Shown piece by piece: positions 1 to 8,649 of a stretch of 64,000 nucleotides of DNA (position 1 is the first letter of the stretch; each line of letters starts with the position of its first letter). The position numbers were made by a program, and so were the translations under genes. The notes under the pieces are model-generated. The model saw only the letters and a list, made by a program, of their open reading frames with translations, was not told where the DNA came from and ran no database searches. Source of the stretch: Variovorax sp. DXTD-1 (GTDB lineage Bacteria > Pseudomonadota > Gammaproteobacteria > Burkholderiales > Burkholderiaceae_C); assembly GCF_003984625.1 (NCBI RefSeq), contig NZ_RWKH01000023.1, positions 1 through 64,000 on the forward strand, written 5' to 3'.

Positions 1-926
1 GGCTGGGCCGAGGCCGCGCGCTTCAGCAGGCTGAGGTAGCCGGGCTGCACTTCCATGCGCGCAGTTGCGCCGCGTCGCTGCAGCAGCCGGTGCGCCTTCG
101 GCAGGCTCCAGCAGGGCAGATTCGTGAACATGTGGTGTTCGCAGTGGTAGTTGACCCAGTAGGGCGCGACCAGCGCGCGCTCGAGCCAGCCGGCATGCGT
201 GGTGCGCGCCTGGCGCAGCGGATCGGCCTCGTTCTGCGCCACCAGCGCGTGCTCGGCGATATTGCGCACGCGGCTCACGAGCGGCAGCCAGGTGGCCATG
301 GGCAGCAGCCACATCAGCAGCCAGACCCACCCGTAGCCGGCCAGCGCGAAGGCCAGGAAGCCGAGGCCGTTGCCGAGCAGGAAGCGTCGGTCCTTGGCGA
401 ACTCGCGCCCGAACACCCGGAGCGCCGACTCGCCCGGCGCGCGGTTCCGGATGCCTTCGGCGATGTGGCCGAAGCGCTGCTTGTAGAAGGTCTGGCCGCT
501 CAGGTCGCGCACGACCTTGCGCCACATCGATTCACGCGTGATCGGAAAAGGCGCCGACAGCACCAGGTCCGGGTCTTCGGTCTGCTGCACGAAGCGGTGG
601 TGCTGCAGGTGATACGGCCGGTAGTCGCGCAGCGTGGACGAGCACAGCCAGTAGGCCACCCAGTCGTTGACCTTGCGGTTGCGGTGCAATCCCGCATGCG
701 CGGCGTCGTGCATGAGGATGAAGAGCCCCAGCTGCCGCGCGCCAACGATCGGCACCATGAACGGCACAGTCCAGGGCCACGCGATGCCTACGAGCATCGC
801 GGCGCCGATGACACCCCAGCAATGCGCAACCAGCCAAAGGCCCTTCCATGAGGAACGGCTGGTGAGCGACTGCCACTCTTCGGCGGTGAAGAAGTCTTCG
901 GGTTGGGCGCGGGGTGCGACGGCCAT
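1..926 (-). CDS. Fatty acid desaturase family protein (3' end cut by window edge)
   Basis: Membrane di-iron enzyme that would introduce a double bond, or hydroxylate, a fatty acyl or related lipid substrate. The reading frame starts at an ATG at 926 (MAVAPRAQPEDFFTAEEW) and runs off the left edge after about 308 codons. The three histidine boxes of the family are visible: HDAAH (about residue 73), HLQHH (about 105) and a C-terminal HCEHH, with hydrophobic helices between them. Sequences of this type in Burkholderiales are annotated simply as fatty acid desaturase; the substrate cannot be read from sequence. It lies next to, and is co-directional with, the GntR-led cluster but is separated by 72 bases, so it may be a separate unit. 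The C-terminus is missing. Confidence 0.88.
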   Translation of the reverse strand, partial: MAVAPRAQPEDFFTAEEWQSLTSRSSWKGLWLVAHCWGVIGAAMLVGIAWPWTVPFMVPIVGARQLGLFILMHDAAHAGLHRNRKVNDWVAYWLCSSTLRDYRPYHLQHHRFVQQTEDPDLVLSAPFPITRESMWRKVVRDLSGQTFYKQRFGHIAEGIRNRAPGESALRVFGREFAKDRRFLLGNGLGFLAFALAGYGWVWLLMWLLPMATWLPLVSRVRNIAEHALVAQNEADPLRQARTTHAGWLERALVAPYWVNYHCEHHMFTNLPCWSLPKAHRLLQRRGATARMEVQPGYLSLLKRAASAQ

Positions 927-998
927 CGCGCCAGTATGCGCCGGAGGCCGCGGCAGATCACGCGTAGTTCCCCGGTGTTGGCCGAGCGGCCCTTCGGC

Positions 999-1700
999 CT
1001 ACTTGTCGATGATTTTCCGGGCGAAAAGCTCGAGGTAGTCCATGAGCCGGTTGGCACCCGCGACGGCCGCGGCCTCGTTGCCGGTGGCAATGCCCTGCGC
1101 CAGTTCGAGGTGCGCATTGGCGCCTTCCACGATCTCGCCTTCATGCTGGTAGGCGTACCAGAAGCGCCGGCACTGCACGATGAGCGGGATCACCGCCTTC
1201 ACCGCCGAATCGTTGTGGCTCGCCTGGTGATTGACCAGGTCGAGCGCCCGGTCGGCCTGCATGTAGTCGTTCAGGTCGCCGCGATGGGCGGCCTCGACCA
1301 TCACCTCGGCGCAGCGCACGATCTCCTTGCGCTGCAGCGCGGTGGCGCGGCGCGCCGAGCAGGCCGCAATCAGCAGTTCGAGCACGCGCCGGGTCTGGAT
1401 CACGTCGAGGTGGTCGGCCAGGTCGATGGTCGACACCAGCAGGCCACGGCGCGGCTGCTGCACGATGAGGCCGATCGACACCATGCGCATCAGCGCCTCT
1501 CGCACCGGCGTGCGGCCAAGCCCGGTGCGCTCGGCCAGGTCGGCCTCGACCACCTGGCTGCCGGGCTCCAGCTGCATGGTGGAAAGCAGCGTCTCGATCG
1601 CGTCGTAGGCGAGGTCGGCGGCCCGTCGCTTGGGCTGGGGGCGGGAGACGGTCTTCGGTGGGGCCATGGTTTTTTTCTTCTGAAGCTGCTTCGGTTTCAT
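999..1700 (-). CDS. GntR family (FCD-type) transcriptional regulator of the hydroxyproline-type cluster
   Basis: Predicted DNA-binding repressor or activator that senses a catabolite of the adjacent pathway. The 233-residue product has an N-terminal winged helix (about residues 25-85, with GLGRTPVREALMRM as recognition-helix signature) and an all-helical FCD-type effector domain. The ATG at 1700 overlaps the stop of the upstream flavoprotein gene as ATGA, which favours this start; an in-frame ATG at 1667 with an AGAAG-like site before it is the alternative. It is the last gene of the minus-strand cluster, so it is probably co-transcribed with the enzymes it controls. A candidate operator is the palindrome at 7547-7563. 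The effector is inferred from context only. Confidence 0.88.
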   Translation of the reverse strand: MKPKQLQKKKTMAPPKTVSRPQPKRRAADLAYDAIETLLSTMQLEPGSQVVEADLAERTGLGRTPVREALMRMVSIGLIVQQPRRGLLVSTIDLADHLDVIQTRRVLELLIAACSARRATALQRKEIVRCAEVMVEAAHRGDLNDYMQADRALDLVNHQASHNDSAVKAVIPLIVQCRRFWYAYQHEGEIVEGANAHLELAQGIATGNEAAAVAGANRLMDYLELFARKIIDK

Positions 1701-2992
1701 TGTCGGGCCACATCGTTGCCGTGGACCGCAAGGCCGGCCAGGGTTGCAATGCGCGCCGGCGAGAGTGGTGGCCGCGGCGAAGGCGGCGTCCAGCCGAAGA
1801 GGAACTGCGCCGCATCGCCGCACACGCGGCCCTGGCAAGCGCCCATGCCGCAGCGGCGATGCAGCTTGGCATCGGTCCAGCCGCTGCAGCCTGCAAGCGC
1901 CGAGAAGGGCACGTCTTCGCAGCGGCACACCAGCGTGTCGGGCTGCGGCATCTGGCGGATGCCGGGGGCCAGTGCAAAGCTTCGGTGCAACTGTGCGGCA
2001 AAGGCACTCCAGCGGGCACGTTCGTGTTCATGCTGCGTTGCCGCGCGTTCATTGCCGACTGCCGCGTAGCCGGCAATGGTGCCCTGCGCAAGCGCGCGTT
2101 CGCTGCCGCCGAAGCCGGTGCATTCGCCGGCCGCATAGACGTTGGGCAGGCTGGTGCGCTGCAAGGCATCGACCGCCAGCGCCAGTGCACCGTTGTCTGC
2201 AGGCGCAAGGCCGCAGCCGAGCAGTTGGCCGAGCTGCGTATTGGGCGTGAGGCCGAAGCCGCACGCCACGCGATCGCATTCGATCTGCACTTCTCGCGCG
2301 CCTTGGCGCAGCCGGACCGATTCGACCTGGCCATCGCCCTGAACGGCGACGATGTGCGACGAGGTGCGGTACCGTGCATCGCCCAGCGTCAACGCTTGAA
2401 CTGTCTTGCCCGGCCAGCGCAGCAGCTTGACGGCAAAACCCGCCACCGCCGCGAGCGATGCCTGCTCGGCGATGCGCACGACCTTCGCGCCCGCGGCGCG
2501 CGCGGTGGCCGCGGCTGCGAGCAGCAAGGGCCCGCTGCCCGCAACGACGATGCGCTCGCCCTCGACGGGCAAGCCTGCCTTGACGAGCGCCTGCAAGCCG
2601 CCCGCACCAGTGACGCCGGGCAGTGTCCAGCCCGGGAACGGCAGCAACAGTTCGCGTGCGCCGGTGCACAGGATCAGCTTCTTCCACTGCATGCGCCAGC
2701 CGCGCACGGCATCTTCGAGCAGCAGTTCGCCGTCTGCAGGCGCAGCGATCACGCGCGTGCCGCTGCACACGCGAATGTTGGCGTGGCGCTCCAGTGCCTC
2801 GCGCCACTTGCGCGCGGCGGGCGGTAGTGCGGCGCCGGGACCATCGCGCCAGATCTGGCCGCCGGGCGCGGGGTTGTCGTCTATGACGACGATGGATGCG
2901 CCGCTGGGCGCCGCCGCCAGCGCCGCGGCCATGCCCGCGGGACCCGCGCCGACGATCAACAGATCGCAATGCTCCAGCGCCATGGCGTTCAT
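1697..2992 (-). CDS. FAD/NAD(P)-binding oxidoreductase, alpha subunit of a D-hydroxyproline dehydrogenase-type complex
   Basis: Large flavoprotein subunit (431 aa) of a three-part amino-acid dehydrogenase related to opine oxidase and HcnB. The N-terminus has a dinucleotide-binding GAGPAG motif (about residues 13-18), a second GxGxxG-like VVAGSGP region follows mid-protein, and the C-terminus carries a BFD-like cluster-binding segment with CRCEDV and CGMGACQGRVC cysteines. The start ATG at 2992 overlaps the stop of the ferredoxin-like subunit (ATGA), and the stop overlaps the GntR start in the same way, indicating translational coupling. In pseudomonads such subunits form a heteromeric D-hydroxyproline dehydrogenase that yields pyrroline-4-hydroxy-2-carboxylate. 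The substrate here is assigned from the neighbouring epimerase and deaminase genes. Confidence 0.85.
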   Translation of the reverse strand: MNAMALEHCDLLIVGAGPAGMAAALAAAPSGASIVVIDDNPAPGGQIWRDGPGAALPPAARKWREALERHANIRVCSGTRVIAAPADGELLLEDAVRGWRMQWKKLILCTGARELLLPFPGWTLPGVTGAGGLQALVKAGLPVEGERIVVAGSGPLLLAAAATARAAGAKVVRIAEQASLAAVAGFAVKLLRWPGKTVQALTLGDARYRTSSHIVAVQGDGQVESVRLRQGAREVQIECDRVACGFGLTPNTQLGQLLGCGLAPADNGALALAVDALQRTSLPNVYAAGECTGFGGSERALAQGTIAGYAAVGNERAATQHEHERARWSAFAAQLHRSFALAPGIRQMPQPDTLVCRCEDVPFSALAGCSGWTDAKLHRRCGMGACQGRVCGDAAQFLFGWTPPSPRPPLSPARIATLAGLAVHGNDVARQ

Positions 2993-3237
2993 GCCGTGGT
3001 CTCCACCTGCATGCCTTCGGCGCAGACCGTCTGGCAGGCCAGCATGCGGCGTCCGTCGATCCGTACACGGCATTCCTGGCACACGCCCATGCCGCAGAAC
3101 GGCGCGCGCGGCTGGCCCGAGACGGAGGTGCGTGCAACGCCTACGCCACCGGCGATGCGCAATGCCGCGGCCACCGAAGTGCCCGCCTTTACGCGAACCC
3201 GGCGGCCATCGATGTGCAGCGAGGTCTCGCCGCTCAT
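2989..3237 (-). CDS. (2Fe-2S)-binding protein, gamma subunit of the D-hydroxyproline dehydrogenase-type complex
   Basis: Small electron-transfer subunit of 82 residues. Four cysteines at about positions 48, 53, 56 and 68 (CGMGVCQEC followed by LACQ) match the plant-type [2Fe-2S] ferredoxin fold used by HcnA-like subunits. It sits between the two flavoprotein genes and overlaps both by 4 bases (ATGA at each junction), so the three subunits should be made in fixed ratio. Its role is to pass electrons from the flavin sites to an acceptor, probably the respiratory chain; this is family knowledge rather than something visible here. Confidence 0.87.
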   Translation of the reverse strand: MSGETSLHIDGRRVRVKAGTSVAAALRIAGGVGVARTSVSGQPRAPFCGMGVCQECRVRIDGRRMLACQTVCAEGMQVETTA

Positions 3238-4343
3238 GCGAATTTTTCTGAAGCAAGGCCGCGCGGCGCGTAAGGCGCCGCGTCGAATTCAGGGGCGGTG
3301 CCGTTCATGAGCGCCGCAAGCAGGTGCGCGCTGCCCGGCGCAGTCGTCACGCCCAGGCCTTCGTGGCCGACCGCGAGCCAGAGCTTTTCGCGCCACGGGT
3401 GCTTGCCCAGCAGGGGCAGCCCGTCGGGCGTGGCAGCGCGCATGCCGGTCCAGGAGCGCACGGCGGTGAGGTCCGCAAGGCCGGGCAGGTACTCGAGCGT
3501 GCGTTGCAGCATGCGCGCGAGCATCGGCGCCTCGACGGCAGGGTCGGTAGTGTCGAACTGGCGCGAGGAACCGATCAGCAGTTGCCCCGTCGGCCGCGGC
3601 TGCACGTTGAAGGCGACCGAATCTCCGTCGCTGTGGTGCGCGCTGGTCACGTAGCCGAGCTCGACGAGCTGGTGATGCACGGTGCCCGGATAGCGGTCGG
3701 TGATCAGCAGGTGGCCCTTCTTGGGGCGAATCGGCAGTTCGGGGCACAGCGTGGGGGCCTCGATGCCGTTGGCGAGCACGATCTGCGGTGCAGTGCGGCG
3801 GCTGCCGCCAACGAGCCGCAGCGTGCCGTCGCCTTCAATCTCATCGACCTTCGCATGTTCGACGCGGACCGAATCGCCGTCCTGTGCGAGCAGCCAGCGC
3901 GCCGCATTGGGCGCATAGAGAATGCCGTCGCCAGGCACTTCGAGCGCACCTGCAAGACCGTTGCGCAGCGCGGGTTCGGCGCGCGCCAGTGCGACCCCAT
4001 CGAGCAGGCGGCTTTCGATGCCGTGCGCCCGCAGCCTCTGCTGCTTGCGTTCGGCCTCGGTCATTTCTTCTTCGTTCGCGGCAATCCACAGGGTGCCGCA
4101 GGCGCTGTAGGCACACTCTTCGCTCATGCGCGGCGCCAGCGCGCGCCATTGCGCGGTCGAGTGGCTGCTCAGTGCAAGTTCGGCCAGGTTGTCGTCCATC
4201 ACCACCAGGTGCCCCATGCCGGCGCCGGTGGCCCCGCCGATGCGCGCGTCGAGCACCAGCACGCGGCGGCCTGCTTGTGCCAGCGCATGCGCGCAAGCGG
4301 CACCGACGATGCCGGCACCTATGACGATGACATCGGCGTGCAC
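3234..4343 (-). CDS. FAD-dependent oxidoreductase (DAO family), beta subunit of the D-hydroxyproline dehydrogenase-type complex
   Basis: 369-residue D-amino-acid-oxidase family flavoprotein, the likely catalytic subunit that oxidises the D-amino acid. It begins MHADVIVIGAGIVGAAC, with the Rossmann GxGxxG for FAD at residues 8-13, and ends with the typical GHEGLGVTTAPGSAHLLAAL segment that contacts the flavin. Length and architecture match HcnC/LhpB-type subunits. It is the first gene of the three-subunit set and overlaps the ferredoxin-like gene by 4 bases. A 113-base spacer with a hairpin-rich repeat separates it from the epimerase upstream. Glycine oxidase or another D-amino-acid dehydrogenase would look similar; the epimerase and deaminase neighbours favour cis-4-hydroxy-D-proline as substrate. 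Confidence 0.85.
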   Translation of the reverse strand: MHADVIVIGAGIVGAACAHALAQAGRRVLVLDARIGGATGAGMGHLVVMDDNLAELALSSHSTAQWRALAPRMSEECAYSACGTLWIAANEEEMTEAERKQQRLRAHGIESRLLDGVALARAEPALRNGLAGALEVPGDGILYAPNAARWLLAQDGDSVRVEHAKVDEIEGDGTLRLVGGSRRTAPQIVLANGIEAPTLCPELPIRPKKGHLLITDRYPGTVHHQLVELGYVTSAHHSDGDSVAFNVQPRPTGQLLIGSSRQFDTTDPAVEAPMLARMLQRTLEYLPGLADLTAVRSWTGMRAATPDGLPLLGKHPWREKLWLAVGHEGLGVTTAPGSAHLLAALMNGTAPEFDAAPYAPRGLASEKFA

Positions 4344-4358
4344 GGCCTATTGCACTTC

Positions 4359-4446
4359 GGGGAACACCGCGGAACCGGCTTTGCCGGGCCGCTGGTGTTG
4401 CCCCCGGTAGGGGGTTGGCGCAGCGACACGAAGTGCGCGAAGACTG
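4359..4446. repeat. Hairpin-rich intergenic element resembling a dispersed Comamonadaceae repeat
   Basis: The spacer between the epimerase and DAO-family genes holds two compact hairpins: CCGGC/GCCGG around TTT at 4375-4387, and CCCCC/GGGGG around GGTA at 4401-4414, followed by a GC-rich tail. The wording resembles a short interspersed repeat I associate with Variovorax genomes, but only one copy lies in this window, so the repeat nature is recalled, not shown. It may attenuate read-through between the two genes. Confidence 0.45.
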
Positions 4447-4456
4447 GAAGCGAGCT

Positions 4457-5392
<936 letters not shown>

Positions 5393-5405
5393 GTCTTCCT
5401 TCGGC

Positions 5406-6548
5406 TCAGTAGCTGGCCAGGGGAACGGGCGCTGCGTTCTTGAAGGTGTACACCGTAATCGGTGCCTGCTTCATGTTGCCCTGCTCGTCGTAGGCGTAGG
5501 TTGCGGCCACGCCCTTGTAGGTGGTCTTGTAGAGCTCGGCGCCCACCTTGTCGGGGTCGATGGAGTTGGCCTTCTGCATCGATTCGCCGATGAACATCAC
5601 CTGGTCGTAGTACGAGGCCGCATAGGCATCCGCGTCGACATTGAAGCGCTTCTTGAACTTGGCCTTGAACGCCGGGCCGCTCTGCGCCTTTTCAAGGATG
5701 GAGCCACCCTGTGCGCAGAACACCAGGTCGTTGACCGCGTCGCCGCCCAGCTTGCCGGTGGCCGGGCTGCACACGGTGTCGCCGCCCAGCAGCTTGCCGG
5801 GCACGGCAAGCTGCTTCATCTGGCGCGCCATGGGTGCGGCCTGCGGCGCATAGCCGCCGAAGAAGATGGCTTCGGGCGCCTTGGACTTCATGTTGGTGAG
5901 GATGGCGGTGAAATCCACGGCCTTGTCGGTGGTGAACTCCTGGCCGACGATGGTGAGGCCCTGCTTCTTCGCCTCCTTGGTGAACTCTTCCGCAAGGCCC
6001 TGGCCGAAGGCGGTGCGGTCGTCGATCACGCCCACCTTGGTGACCTTGAGCACCTTGGCCGCGTACACCGCCATGCTGGAGCCGATCTGGTTATCGCTCG
6101 CGATGATGCGGTACAGGTTCTTGTAGCCGCCCTGCGTGACCTTCGGGTTGGTGCCCACGGTCGAGATCATGGTGCCGCCGCTGGCATAGATGCGCGAAGC
6201 CGGAATGGCCACGCCCGAGCAGTACGGGCCCATGACGTACTTGACGCCGTCGTCCACGAACTTCTGCGCAACGCTCACGCCGGTCTTGGCGTCGCACTGG
6301 TCGTCTTCGGACACCAGCTCGAACTTCAGCGTCTTGCCCCCCGCGGTGATCTTCTTCGCGTTGAGTTCCTCGATGGCAAGGCGCACGCCGTTTTCGTTGT
6401 CCTTGCCCGCGAATGCATTGGGCCCGGAGAGAGGGCCGCTGTGGCCGATCTTGACGACCTGCTCTTGCGCGCCGGCGTGGCCTGCGAGGGTGAGGGCGGC
6501 GAAGCCCACGAGGCCGATGAACGGAACCATGCCTACTTTTGTCTTCAT
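5406..6548 (-). CDS. Branched-chain amino acid-type ABC transporter substrate-binding protein (LivJ-like)
   Basis: Periplasmic receptor of 380 residues that would capture an amino acid, here probably hydroxyproline, for a HAAT-type ABC importer. A Sec signal peptide is evident ([10 protein letters not shown] followed by a hydrophobic stretch ending AGHAGA, about residues 1-25). The mature part starts [18 protein letters not shown], the usual opening of the Leu/Ile/Val-binding family. The ATG at 6548 has an AGGAAG ribosome site about 6 bases upstream. It is placed between deaminase and epimerase genes. No permease or ATPase genes accompany it in this window, so it must dock with components encoded elsewhere. 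Confidence 0.9.
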   Translation of the reverse strand: MKTKVGMVPFIGLVGFAALTLAGHAGAQEQVVKIGHSGPLSGPNAFAGKDNENGVRLAIEELNAKKITAGGKTLKFELVSEDDQCDAKTGVSVAQKFVDDGVKYVMGPYCSGVAIPASRIYASGGTMISTVGTNPKVTQGGYKNLYRIIASDNQIGSSMAVYAAKVLKVTKVGVIDDRTAFGQGLAEEFTKEAKKQGLTIVGQEFTTDKAVDFTAILTNMKSKAPEAIFFGGYAPQAAPMARQMKQLAVPGKLLGGDTVCSPATGKLGGDAVNDLVFCAQGGSILEKAQSGPAFKAKFKKRFNVDADAYAASYYDQVMFIGESMQKANSIDPDKVGAELYKTTYKGVAATYAYDEQGNMKQAPITVYTFKNAAPVPLASY

Positions 6549-6586
6549 GCTTCTTCCTAGGTTGGGAACAACGAAAAGAGCGGTTA

Positions 6587-7501
6587 TTACATAACCGACT
6601 GGTATTGCACAGGCCGTGTTGCCAGCGCCTTCTTCACGATGGCCTCGACGGCCGCTCGCTCTTCGCCGATGAGCGGCAGCCGCGGGCGGCGCATGTGCTC
6701 GCTGCCCACGCCCACCAGTGCGTCGATCAGCTTCAGGTTCTGCACCAGCTTGGTCGACACGTCCAGGTGCAGCATCGGCGTCATCCACTGGTACAGCTTC
6801 AGCGCTTCGGCAAACTTGCCGGCCTTCATCAGGTCGTACAGCGCCACCGTCTCGCGCGGGAATGCGCAGCCGACGCCGGCCAGGAGGCCGTCGCAGCCCA
6901 GCGCCAGCCCTTCGTACGCCAGGTCGTCCACGCCCAGGAACAGCTGGTAGCGGTCGCCCACCGTGTTGCGCAGGTCCGTGATGCGGCGGATGTTGTCCGT
7001 GCTCTCCTTGATGGCCGCGATCCATTCGCAGTCGGCCAGTTCCACCATGTGCTCGGGCTTCAGGTCCACCCGATAGGCCACCGGGTTGTTGTAGACCATG
7101 ACGGGTTTTTGCGCCGCATTGGCGATGGTGCGCACATTCAGCATTGCCTCGCGCGAATCGGCCACGTAGATCACCGACGGCATCACCATGAAGCCCGCCA
7201 CGCCCAGCTTGTTGGCTCCGTCCACATAGCGCAGCGCTTCACGCGTGCTGGTTTCGGACACATTCGCCAGCACCGGAATGCGGCCGTCCGCGGCTTCGAG
7301 CGCAATCTTGGCGACCTGCAGCTTTTCTTCGAGCGTGAGCGTGCTTGCCTCGCCCAGCGAGCCGCAGGTGACCAGGCCGTGGATGCCGTTGCGGATTTGA
7401 AAATCGATGTGGCGCGCGGTGCCTTCGGTATCGATGCTTTCGTCGGCGTGGAACTTGGTGGTGATGGCGGGAAAGATGCCTTGCCAGCGGGGATTGGTCA
7501 C
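6587..7501 (-). CDS. DapA-like lyase, probable pyrroline-4-hydroxy-2-carboxylate deaminase
   Basis: Class I aldolase-fold (N-acetylneuraminate lyase/dihydrodipicolinate synthase family) enzyme of 304 residues. The Schiff-base lysine is Lys165 in IAAIKEST and the catalytic tyrosine is Tyr137 in VYNNP. The substrate-loop is TCGSLGE rather than the GTTGE of true DapA, so lysine biosynthesis is unlikely. In hydroxyproline catabolism the homologous enzyme (called LhpC or HypD) converts pyrroline-4-hydroxy-2-carboxylate to 2-oxoglutarate semialdehyde; the epimerase and dehydrogenase neighbours support that role. The start is a GTG at 7501 with AGGAG upstream. It is the promoter-proximal gene of the operon. 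The semialdehyde dehydrogenase that should follow is not in this window. Confidence 0.88.
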   Translation of the reverse strand: MTNPRWQGIFPAITTKFHADESIDTEGTARHIDFQIRNGIHGLVTCGSLGEASTLTLEEKLQVAKIALEAADGRIPVLANVSETSTREALRYVDGANKLGVAGFMVMPSVIYVADSREAMLNVRTIANAAQKPVMVYNNPVAYRVDLKPEHMVELADCEWIAAIKESTDNIRRITDLRNTVGDRYQLFLGVDDLAYEGLALGCDGLLAGVGCAFPRETVALYDLMKAGKFAEALKLYQWMTPMLHLDVSTKLVQNLKLIDALVGVGSEHMRRPRLPLIGEERAAVEAIVKKALATRPVQYQSVM

Positions 7502-7540
7502 GGATGGTGCTCCTGAGGTGTGCGGTGGAAATCAGGTGCA

Positions 7541-7569
7541 CTTTAAATATATTAACAATATATCGTCAA
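7541..7569 (-). promoter_or_regulatory. Candidate promoter and operator of the hydroxyproline-type operon
   Basis: In an otherwise GC-rich region there is an AT-rich patch with a perfect inverted repeat, ATATATT-AAC-AATATAT, at 7547-7563. On the minus strand it is preceded by TTGACG (7564-7569), a good -35 hexamer, and followed by TTTAAA/TTAAAG as possible -10, so the palindrome fills the promoter spacer. That is where a GntR-family repressor would block transcription of the deaminase gene starting at 7501. Binding by the regulator at 999-1700 is inferred. Confidence 0.55.
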
Positions 7570-7635
7570 GACATTTCTGCTTTGCCACGCCCCTGGAACG
7601 AGGCTTGGCCTGGCGCGGTTCGCTGGCGGGCTCTC

Positions 7636-8631
7636 CTAGTCGATCTTCGCGCCCGATGCTTTCACCACCGCGCCCATCGCATCCCAATCCGCGCGCAGCA
7701 GCTTCTGAAACTCCTCGGCGCTCTGCGTGCGGGGCTCCACGCCCAGGCGCTTGAAGCGCTCCTGGATCACCGGATCGGCCAGAACCTTGTTGGCGGCCGC
7801 GTTCAGGCGCTCGACCTCAGCCTTGGGCGTGCCGGCAGGTGCGAGCAGGCCGATCCATGAATCGAAGGCGTAGCCCGGCAGCCCGCTCTCCGCGACGGTC
7901 GGCAGGCTGGGCAGGAAGGGGCTGCGCGCCTTGCCGGTCGACGCGAGCAGCTTCATGCGCGGGTCTGCCTGGAAACCCATCACGCCGATGCTCGAGGAAA
8001 TGACCGCCTGCACCCGACCCGCGAGCACTTCGTTCACCGCCTCGCCCGTGGACTTGGTCGGAATATGGGTCATCTCCAGCCCTGCCTTGGCGAGGAACGA
8101 CGCCATTGCAAGGTGCGTGGCGCTGCCGTTGCCCGCCGAGGCGTAGTTGTACTTGCCCGGGTTGGCCTTGACCTCCTTGATGAAGTCGGCCGTGTTCGAC
8201 ACGTTGAGCTCGCTCGCCACCGCCAGCACATAGCCCGCGTTGCCGATGTTGGCCACGCCCACGAAGTCCTTCAGCGGGTCGTACGAGAGCTTGCTGTACA
8301 GAAAGCCGGCGATGTTGTGGCTCGCGGCGGCGAGCACCAGCGTGTTGCCGTCCGCCGGCGCCTTGGCAACGGCTGCCGCGCCCACCGTGCCGCCCGCGCC
8401 CGCACGGTTTTCGACAACGGCGCTGGCATTGAGCGCCGCGCCAAGCTCGGCATTGAAGGCGCGCGCCACGGTGTCTTGCACCGCACCGGTGCCGAAGGGC
8501 ACGACGATGTGGATCACGCGCTGTTGCGCGTGAACGGGTGCGAGGGCGCCCACGGCCATGGCAGCTGCAAGGGCAGCGAGCGAACGTCGGGTGAACAGGG
8601 TCGGGGTCATTGGGGTGGCCGCTTTCATCAT
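7636..8631 (-). CDS. Bug/TctC-type tripartite tricarboxylate transporter substrate receptor
   Basis: Periplasmic solute receptor of 331 residues, from the large Bug family that is strongly expanded in Burkholderiales. The N-terminus has a signal peptide with an arginine pair (FTRRSLAALAAAMAVGA) ending near PVHA; the mature part shows the family hallmarks IHIVVPFGTGA and a NRAGAGGTVGA loop, and ends with the typical ADWDAMGAVVKASGAKID. Internal ATG codons at 8628 and 8610 are alternative starts. It follows the amidohydrolase gene by 18 bases, suggesting that the two share a substrate or its hydrolysis product. No TctA/TctB membrane partners are nearby, which is common for Bug proteins. The ligand is unknown. 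Confidence 0.9.
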   Translation of the reverse strand: MMKAATPMTPTLFTRRSLAALAAAMAVGALAPVHAQQRVIHIVVPFGTGAVQDTVARAFNAELGAALNASAVVENRAGAGGTVGAAAVAKAPADGNTLVLAAASHNIAGFLYSKLSYDPLKDFVGVANIGNAGYVLAVASELNVSNTADFIKEVKANPGKYNYASAGNGSATHLAMASFLAKAGLEMTHIPTKSTGEAVNEVLAGRVQAVISSSIGVMGFQADPRMKLLASTGKARSPFLPSLPTVAESGLPGYAFDSWIGLLAPAGTPKAEVERLNAAANKVLADPVIQERFKRLGVEPRTQSAEEFQKLLRADWDAMGAVVKASGAKID

Positions 8632-8649
8632 CGTTGGCAGTAAGAAATT

